This document shows positions 16,924 to 21,319 of a DNA stretch of 21,319 bases, in pieces. How positions within the stretch are numbered: the first letter of the stretch is position 1; every line of letters starts with the position of its first letter. Source of the stretch: CAZKXX01 sp964556705 (GTDB lineage Bacteria > Acidobacteriota > Terriglobia > UBA7540); assembly GCA_964556705.1 (NCBI GenBank), contig CAZKXX010000071.1, forward strand, positions 1 to 21,319, read 5' to 3'. Under the pieces are notes generated by a model. It had not been told where the DNA came from and did not search any database. It worked only from the letters and a program-made list of their open reading frames with translations. The position numbers and the translations under genes are program-made.

Positions 16924-18771
16924 ATGCGCGAACCCTTTCTGGAGCGGCTGGAAAAGCGTCCTGTCGTCTGTGACGGCGCCATGGGCACGATGCTCTACGC
17001 CAAGGGCATCTCTCTGAACCGCTGTTACGACGAGTTGAACCTGACGAACCCGCAGGTCGTGAAGGACGTCCACCTCGCCTATCTCAAGGCCGGCGCCGAG
17101 GTGATCGAAACAAACACGTTCGGGGCCACGCGTCCTCGTCTGGAAAAATTCGATCTCGGCGGGAAGGTGCGCGAAATCAATCTGGCCGGCGCCCGGCTGG
17201 CGCGCGAGGCGGGGGGGGAAGATCTCTACGTCGCCGGCTCGATCGGCCCGCTGGGAATTCGCCTCGAGCCGCTGGGACCGACTTCGCTGGAAGAAGCGCG
17301 CGCGGCGTTTCGCGAGCAGATTGAAGGGCTGGTGGAAGGCGGTGTGGACCTGCTGGTCGTCGAGACGATGTCGGAGGTCAACGAAGCCTTGCAGGCGCTG
17401 GCCGCGGCGCGGGAAGTTTCAAACCTTCCGGTCGTCGTCCAGATGACGGCGCAGGACGACGGCGCGACGCCGGCGGGAACGCCGGCCGAAGAATTCGTCC
17501 GCGCGCTGGACGCGGCGGGCGCGGACGTGGTGGGCGTCAATTGCAGCGTCGGCCCGGCGGGCGTGCTGGAGATCCTCGAACGCCTGGCCACCGTGACCCG
17601 CCGCAAGCTTTCCGCCATGCCCAACGCCGGACTGCCGCGGACCATCGAGGGGCGCAACATCTATCTCTGCTCCCCCGAGTACATGGCGAGCTACGCGCGG
17701 CGATTCGTTCAGACGGGCGCGCACCTGGTGGGGGGGTGCTGCGGCACGACGCCCGAGCACATCCGGGCCATCAAGGCGGCCGTGCGCTCGCTGACGACGC
17801 CTTCGCCGGCGCGCGCCGTGGTGGAAATCGCGACGCGTCCGGCGCGCGCACTCGAGCCGCCGCCAGCCGAACGACGCTCCCGGCTGGCCGCGAAGCTGGC
17901 GCGTGGCGAGTTTCCGGTGCTGGTCGAAGTCCCGGCGCCGCGGGGCGCCGACGCCGCCAAGGAGATCGAAAGCGCGCAGTACCTGCTCGCGCAGGGAATC
18001 GAATTCGCGAATGTTCCCGATGCCGCCGGCTCGGCGGGGCGGATGAACGCCGTGGCGCTGGCCGCTCTGCTCGAGGCGCGGACGGGCGTCGAAGTGCTGC
18101 TCCATTACAGCGCCCGCGACCGCAGCGTTCTGGCGATTCAGTCCGATCTCCTTGGGGCGCACGCGCTCGGTCTGCGCAATGTCCTCGCGCTCACGCGCGA
18201 CGCGCCGCAGTTCTCGACGATTCTGGAAAGCGGCGTCTTCGAAGTGGACGCCATCGGGCTTGTGAATATCCTGAACAATCTGAACCGCGGGCTCGATTTC
18301 GGCTCGAATCCGCTCGGCACGCAGACCCGTTTCCTGATCGGCGTCAGCGCCAATCCCTACGCGCTCAACGAGGAGGAGGAGTTGCGTCGCTTCCAATACA
18401 AGGCGGAAGCGGGAGCGAACTTCGCCGTGACGCAGCCCGTATTCGACCTCGCGCCGCTCGAACGCTTTCTGAAGCGCGCGGAAGAATTCCGTCTCCCCGT
18501 CATTGCCAGCCTGTATCCTCTGACGAGTTACCGGAACGCCGAGTTTATGAACAACGAGGTCCCGGGCGTTTCGGTGCCGCGCGACATCCTGGAGCGGATG
18601 CGGAAAGCGGATACGGGCGAGAAGGCGCGTGCCGAGGGGCTCAAGATCGCCCAGAAGACTCTGACCGAATTGCGCGGCCTCGTGGCCGGCGTGCAGATTT
18701 CCGCGCCCTTCGGCAGGGTCGCGCTGGCAGCGGAAGTGGCGCAGGTACTTAAACAAAAGGCTGAAGTGTGA
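16924..18771 (+). CDS. Bifunctional homocysteine S-methyltransferase / methylenetetrahydrofolate reductase
   Basis: A 615-residue two-domain protein with the same plan and length as Bacillus YitJ. Residues about 1-290 form a zinc-dependent homocysteine methyltransferase barrel (VCDGAMGTMLYAKG at 17-30; zinc cysteines C207 in GVNCSVGP and C272/C273 in VGGCCGTTPEHI). Residues about 315-615 form an FAD-dependent methylenetetrahydrofolate reductase (FPVLVEVPAPRG, LHYSARDRS, GANFAVTQPVFD, ISAPFG). Together they link one-carbon folate chemistry to methionine synthesis. The loop usually read as TGDP is TRDAP here. The ATG at 16924 has GGAAG seven bases upstream. The last codons (KAEV) and the stop run into a period-7 array. 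No cobalamin-binding domain is present, so methyl transfer is either direct from another donor or needs a partner. Confidence 0.93.
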   Translation: MREPFLERLEKRPVVCDGAMGTMLYAKGISLNRCYDELNLTNPQVVKDVHLAYLKAGAEVIETNTFGATRPRLEKFDLGGKVREINLAGARLAREAGGEDLYVAGSIGPLGIRLEPLGPTSLEEARAAFREQIEGLVEGGVDLLVVETMSEVNEALQALAAAREVSNLPVVVQMTAQDDGATPAGTPAEEFVRALDAAGADVVGVNCSVGPAGVLEILERLATVTRRKLSAMPNAGLPRTIEGRNIYLCSPEYMASYARRFVQTGAHLVGGCCGTTPEHIRAIKAAVRSLTTPSPARAVVEIATRPARALEPPPAERRSRLAAKLARGEFPVLVEVPAPRGADAAKEIESAQYLLAQGIEFANVPDAAGSAGRMNAVALAALLEARTGVEVLLHYSARDRSVLAIQSDLLGAHALGLRNVLALTRDAPQFSTILESGVFEVDAIGLVNILNNLNRGLDFGSNPLGTQTRFLIGVSANPYALNEEEELRRFQYKAEAGANFAVTQPVFDLAPLERFLKRAEEFRLPVIASLYPLTSYRNAEFMNNEVPGVSVPRDILERMRKADTGEKARAEGLKIAQKTLTELRGLVAGVQISAPFGRVALAAEVAQVLKQKAEV

Positions 18772-18856
18772 AGGCAGAAGGATGAAGGGCCGAGAAATTT
18801 CAAGGCCGCGCCCGCGCGAGCTTTTCAGCCTTCAGACTTCACATTTCAGACTTCGG
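18755..18856. repeat. Inverted pair of period-7 arrays between the MTHFR fusion and xseB
   Basis: Left arm 18755-18789: five 7-base units (AAAAGGC, TGAAGTG, TGAAGGC, AGAAGGA, TGAAGGG). Right arm 18822-18856: five units (TTTTCAG, CCTTCAG, ACTTCAC, ATTTCAG, ACTTCGG). The arms are inverted relative to each other around a 32-base spacer, 18790-18821; 21 of 27 positions pair across 18764-18790 and 18822-18852 when aligned. The stop of the upstream gene is the first three bases of the third left unit. It could act as a hairpin terminator or processing site, but there is no U tract. Confidence 0.8.
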
Positions 18857-18862
18857 TGAGAG

Positions 18863-19123
18863 ATGACCCAACCCTCCAAACCGGCGAAGTCCGACAGTTT
18901 CGAAAAGAATCTCGAGCGGCTGGACTCCATCGTCCGCCAGCTCGAGGACGCGGAGTTGCCGCTCGAGAAAGCCTTGCAACTTTACGAAGAGGGGATGAAA
19001 CTCTCCGAGGTGTGTCACCGGCAGCTCGAAGAGGCTGAAGGTCGCGTCGAAATCCTGATGAAGAAGGCTGGGGGAAAGGTGGTTGCCGAGCCTTTCGACC
19101 CCGAGGAGTCGGAAACAGCTTGA
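18863..19123 (+). CDS. xseB: XseB, exonuclease VII small subunit
   Basis: An 86-residue helical protein, the small subunit of exonuclease VII, which degrades single-stranded DNA with the large subunit XseA (not in this window). SFEKNLERLDSIVRQLEDAELPLEKALQLYEEGMKLSEVCHRQLEEAEGRVEIL is the whole-domain signature. GGTGAG lies just before the ATG, directly after the right arm of the period-7 array. Its stop overlaps the TTG start of the prenyl synthase gene; the xseB-ispA-dxs order is common in bacteria. Confidence 0.93.
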   Translation: MTQPSKPAKSDSFEKNLERLDSIVRQLEDAELPLEKALQLYEEGMKLSEVCHRQLEEAEGRVEILMKKAGGKVVAEPFDPEESETA

Positions 19124-20022
19124 GCGGCGGCGCCGTCGAAACCCTGGAGCACTACCTCGAAACCTGGGGCCGCCGGGTGGACGAGGAGCTGGAGCAGATT
19201 CTGCCGGGAGCCGAAGAGGCTCCGGCGTCCATCCATCGGGCGATGCGCCATTCGGTGTTCGCCGGCGGAAAGCGGCTTCGGCCGATCTTGTGCCTCGAAT
19301 CGGGCCGGCTGTTCGGCGGAGACGAAGCGTCGTTGCTGCACGCGGCGTGCGCGCTCGAGCTGATTCACACCTACTCGCTGATTCACGACGACCTGCCCGC
19401 GCTCGACAACGACGACCTGCGCCGCGGCCAGCCGACCTGCCACAAAGCCTTCGGCGAGGCCCTAGCGATTCTGGCGGGTGACGCGCTGCTGACGCTGGCT
19501 TACGAAGTGCTTTCGACGCCCGGCCTGTTTTCCGCCGGGCGACAGGTCCGCCTGATTCACGAACTCTCGCACGCCATCGGAACGCTGGCGGGAATGGTGG
19601 GCGGGCAGGTGGTGGACCTGGAAACCAGCGGCGCGACGGCCGACGCCGCGACCGTCGACTACATCCACGCGGCGAAGACCGGAGCGTTCATTCTCGCCGC
19701 GGTGCGCTGCGGCGCGCTGGGCGCCGGAGCGTCGGACGCCGACCTCGGTCGAGTTTCCGAATACGGCCGCCGGATCGGGCTGGCGTTTCAGATTGCCGAC
19801 GACCTGCTCGACGTTCTCGGCTCGCAGGAGGCGATGGGGAAAACGCTCGGCAAGGACGAGCGTCAGCAGAAGGCGACCTATCCGGCCGTGCACGGCGTCG
19901 AGAAGTCGAAGAAGATCGCGCAGCAACTGGTCACGGAAGCCTGCGAGGCGCTCGCGCCCTTCGGCCCGCGGGCCCGGCGGCTTCAGGAGATCGCCCAATT
20001 CATGATTGCGAGGACCACCTGA
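19120..20022 (+). CDS. ispA: IspA-type polyprenyl (farnesyl) diphosphate synthase
   Basis: A 300-residue trans-prenyltransferase that condenses isopentenyl diphosphate with allylic diphosphates in the cytoplasm. The first aspartate-rich motif is D90-D91-LPALDNDD99, the second is D227-D-L-L-D231, and FAGGKRLRP (about 47-55) binds isopentenyl diphosphate. The residues before the first motif (YSLIHDD) are those of E. coli IspA, which favours a C15 product, although geranylgeranyl diphosphate cannot be excluded. The start is taken as TTG at 19120, overlapping the xseB stop (TTGA), with GAGGAG upstream; the homologous first helix (LEHYLETWGRRVDEEL) needs a start this early. Its stop shares one base with the dxs start. 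Confidence 0.92.
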   Translation: MSGGAVETLEHYLETWGRRVDEELEQILPGAEEAPASIHRAMRHSVFAGGKRLRPILCLESGRLFGGDEASLLHAACALELIHTYSLIHDDLPALDNDDLRRGQPTCHKAFGEALAILAGDALLTLAYEVLSTPGLFSAGRQVRLIHELSHAIGTLAGMVGGQVVDLETSGATADAATVDYIHAAKTGAFILAAVRCGALGAGASDADLGRVSEYGRRIGLAFQIADDLLDVLGSQEAMGKTLGKDERQQKATYPAVHGVEKSKKIAQQLVTEACEALAPFGPRARRLQEIAQFMIARTT

Positions 20023-21319
20023 TGGCCTACAAGTACCTGAACACGATTGACTCGCCCGCCGACCTCAAGAAGGTCCCGCGCGAAGAGCTTCCGCTCGTCG
20101 CCGAGGAGTTGCGCGACTATCTGATTACGACGATTTCCAAAATCGGCGGGCACCTCGCCTCCAGCCTCGGTGCCGTCGAGCTGACGATCGCGCTCCATTA
20201 CCTCTACGACGCGCCGCGCGACAAGATCGTCTGGGACGTCGGCCATCAGGCTTACGGGCACAAGATCCTGACCGGACGGCGAGACCGCTTCCCCACCATC
20301 CGCCAGTACGGCGGCCTCTCCGGTTTTCCCGTCCGCGATGAGAGCCCCTACGACACGCTCAACGTGGCGCACGCCGGCACGGCGATTTCCGGCGCTCTGG
20401 GCATGGCCGCGGCGCGCGACCTGAAGGGCGAGGACTTTGACATCGTCGCCGTCGTCGGCGACGCGGGCCTCACCTGCGGGATCGCGCTCGAAGGCATCAA
20501 CAATCTGGGCGCGCTCCAGAAAAAAGTCCTGGTTATCCTGAACGACAACAAGATGTCGATCTCGCCGAACGTCGGCGCGCTCGCCGGATACCTGAACCGG
20601 ATCATTCACGGGCAGGCGTATCACCGCCTGACGCAGGAAGTGGAACGCCTGATGCTTGCCGTTCCTCGCCTCGGCCCGCGCCTGCTGAGGCTCTCGAAAG
20701 ACATCGTCGAATCGGCGAAGACGATGCTGATTCCCGGGCTGGTCTTCGAGGAACTGGGTTTCGAGTACCATGGCCCCATCAACGGCCACAGCCTCGAAGA
20801 TTTGCTGAAGGCCATCGAAAAACTGAAGCAAAGCCCGCGCCCGACGCTTCTTCACATCGTGACGCAGAAGGGCAAGGGCTACCCGCACGCCGAGCAGTTG
20901 CCCGTCAAGTATCACGGCGTGACGCAGTTCGACGTCTCGACCGGCGCGTTCCACAAGGCGCCCGCGAAGGCCCCGAGCTACACCGCCATCTTCGGCAAGG
21001 CGATGTGTGAGCTCGCGGAGCGAGACCCGCTCGTGGTAGCCATCACCGCGGCGATGAGCGAGGGCACCGGACTCGACGAGTTTTCCAAGCGCTTCCCCGA
21101 CCGCTTCTTCGACGTCGGCATCGCCGAGCAGCACGCCGTGACGTTCGCCACCGGCCTGGCGCTCGAGGGCATGCGGCCCGTCGCCGCCATCTACTCCACG
21201 TTCCTTCAGCGCGCCTACGACCAGGTGATCCACGACACCTGCCTGATGCGCGCGCCCGTCACCTTCGCGCTCGACCGCGGAGGCCTGGTCGGCGCCGACG
21301 GCCCCACGCACCACGGCCT
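20022..21319 (+). CDS. dxs: 1-deoxy-D-xylulose-5-phosphate synthase, 3' end outside window
   Basis: The N-terminal 432 codons of DXS, the thiamine-diphosphate enzyme that condenses pyruvate with glyceraldehyde 3-phosphate as the first step of the MEP isoprenoid pathway. Full-length enzymes are about 620-640 residues. GGHLASSLGAVELTIALHY and WDVGHQAYGHKILTGRRD are standard. The cofactor motif reads GDAGLTCG (146-153) rather than the usual GDGALTGG, followed by LNDNKMSISPNVG. The second domain shows FFDVGIAEQHAVTFATGLALEG, with the catalytic glutamate in AEQHA. The ATG at 20022 overlaps the ispA stop (TGATG) and follows GAGG by eight bases, so translation is coupled to the gene that uses its pathway product. 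Confidence 0.94.
   Translation, partial: MAYKYLNTIDSPADLKKVPREELPLVAEELRDYLITTISKIGGHLASSLGAVELTIALHYLYDAPRDKIVWDVGHQAYGHKILTGRRDRFPTIRQYGGLSGFPVRDESPYDTLNVAHAGTAISGALGMAAARDLKGEDFDIVAVVGDAGLTCGIALEGINNLGALQKKVLVILNDNKMSISPNVGALAGYLNRIIHGQAYHRLTQEVERLMLAVPRLGPRLLRLSKDIVESAKTMLIPGLVFEELGFEYHGPINGHSLEDLLKAIEKLKQSPRPTLLHIVTQKGKGYPHAEQLPVKYHGVTQFDVSTGAFHKAPAKAPSYTAIFGKAMCELAERDPLVVAITAAMSEGTGLDEFSKRFPDRFFDVGIAEQHAVTFATGLALEGMRPVAAIYSTFLQRAYDQVIHDTCLMRAPVTFALDRGGLVGADGPTHHG

Overview
This GC-rich window comes from a bacterium with sigma70-type promoters, mostly Shine-Dalgarno-led genes and short intergenic gaps. No rRNA, tRNA, CRISPR array, insertion sequence or phage gene was seen. The combination of a sufB-C-D-S-A-U-T cluster, a fused homocysteine methyltransferase/methylenetetrahydrofolate reductase, a SpoIIE-type phosphatase receptor and a penicillin-acylase homologue suggests Acidobacteriota or a related soil/sediment phylum. 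That placement is an inference from gene style, not from a marker gene.

The left 12.2 kb is read on the minus strand. From right to left it holds an IscR-like Rrf2 regulator, then sufB, sufC, sufD, sufS, an A-type carrier, sufU, sufT and a second, different Rrf2 regulator. This is a complete SUF pathway: the SufBCD scaffold, the SufS desulfurase with SufU as sulfur acceptor, a carrier protein and the SufT maturation factor. Beyond it, apparently under its own promoter, lies a 1158-residue membrane protein that joins a beta-propeller sensor, a multi-helix membrane domain, GAF and a PPM/SpoIIE serine phosphatase. An M20 metallopeptidase follows and runs off the left edge.

The right 9 kb is read on the plus strand from a divergent promoter at 12405-12433. 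It holds a membrane-anchored penicillin-acylase-family Ntn hydrolase, a secreted M61 aminopeptidase with a PDZ domain, the methyltransferase/MTHFR fusion, xseB, an IspA-type prenyl synthase and dxs, which is cut by the right edge. xseB-ispA-dxs overlap at their ends and form an isoprenoid-precursor operon.

Regulatory structure is unusually readable. Two near-identical IscR-type dyads flank the promoter of the first rrf2. The sufB leader carries a different AT-rich dyad plus a related copy. A 19-bp dyad precedes the second rrf2. The least explained structure is a family of degenerate period-7 arrays (core NNTTCAN or its complement) found only at three gene junctions, twice as inverted pairs, and running into the 3' ends of genes. 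No gene-free stretch exceeds 300 bases; the largest gaps, 11478-11745 and 12187-12474, hold the regulatory sites listed.
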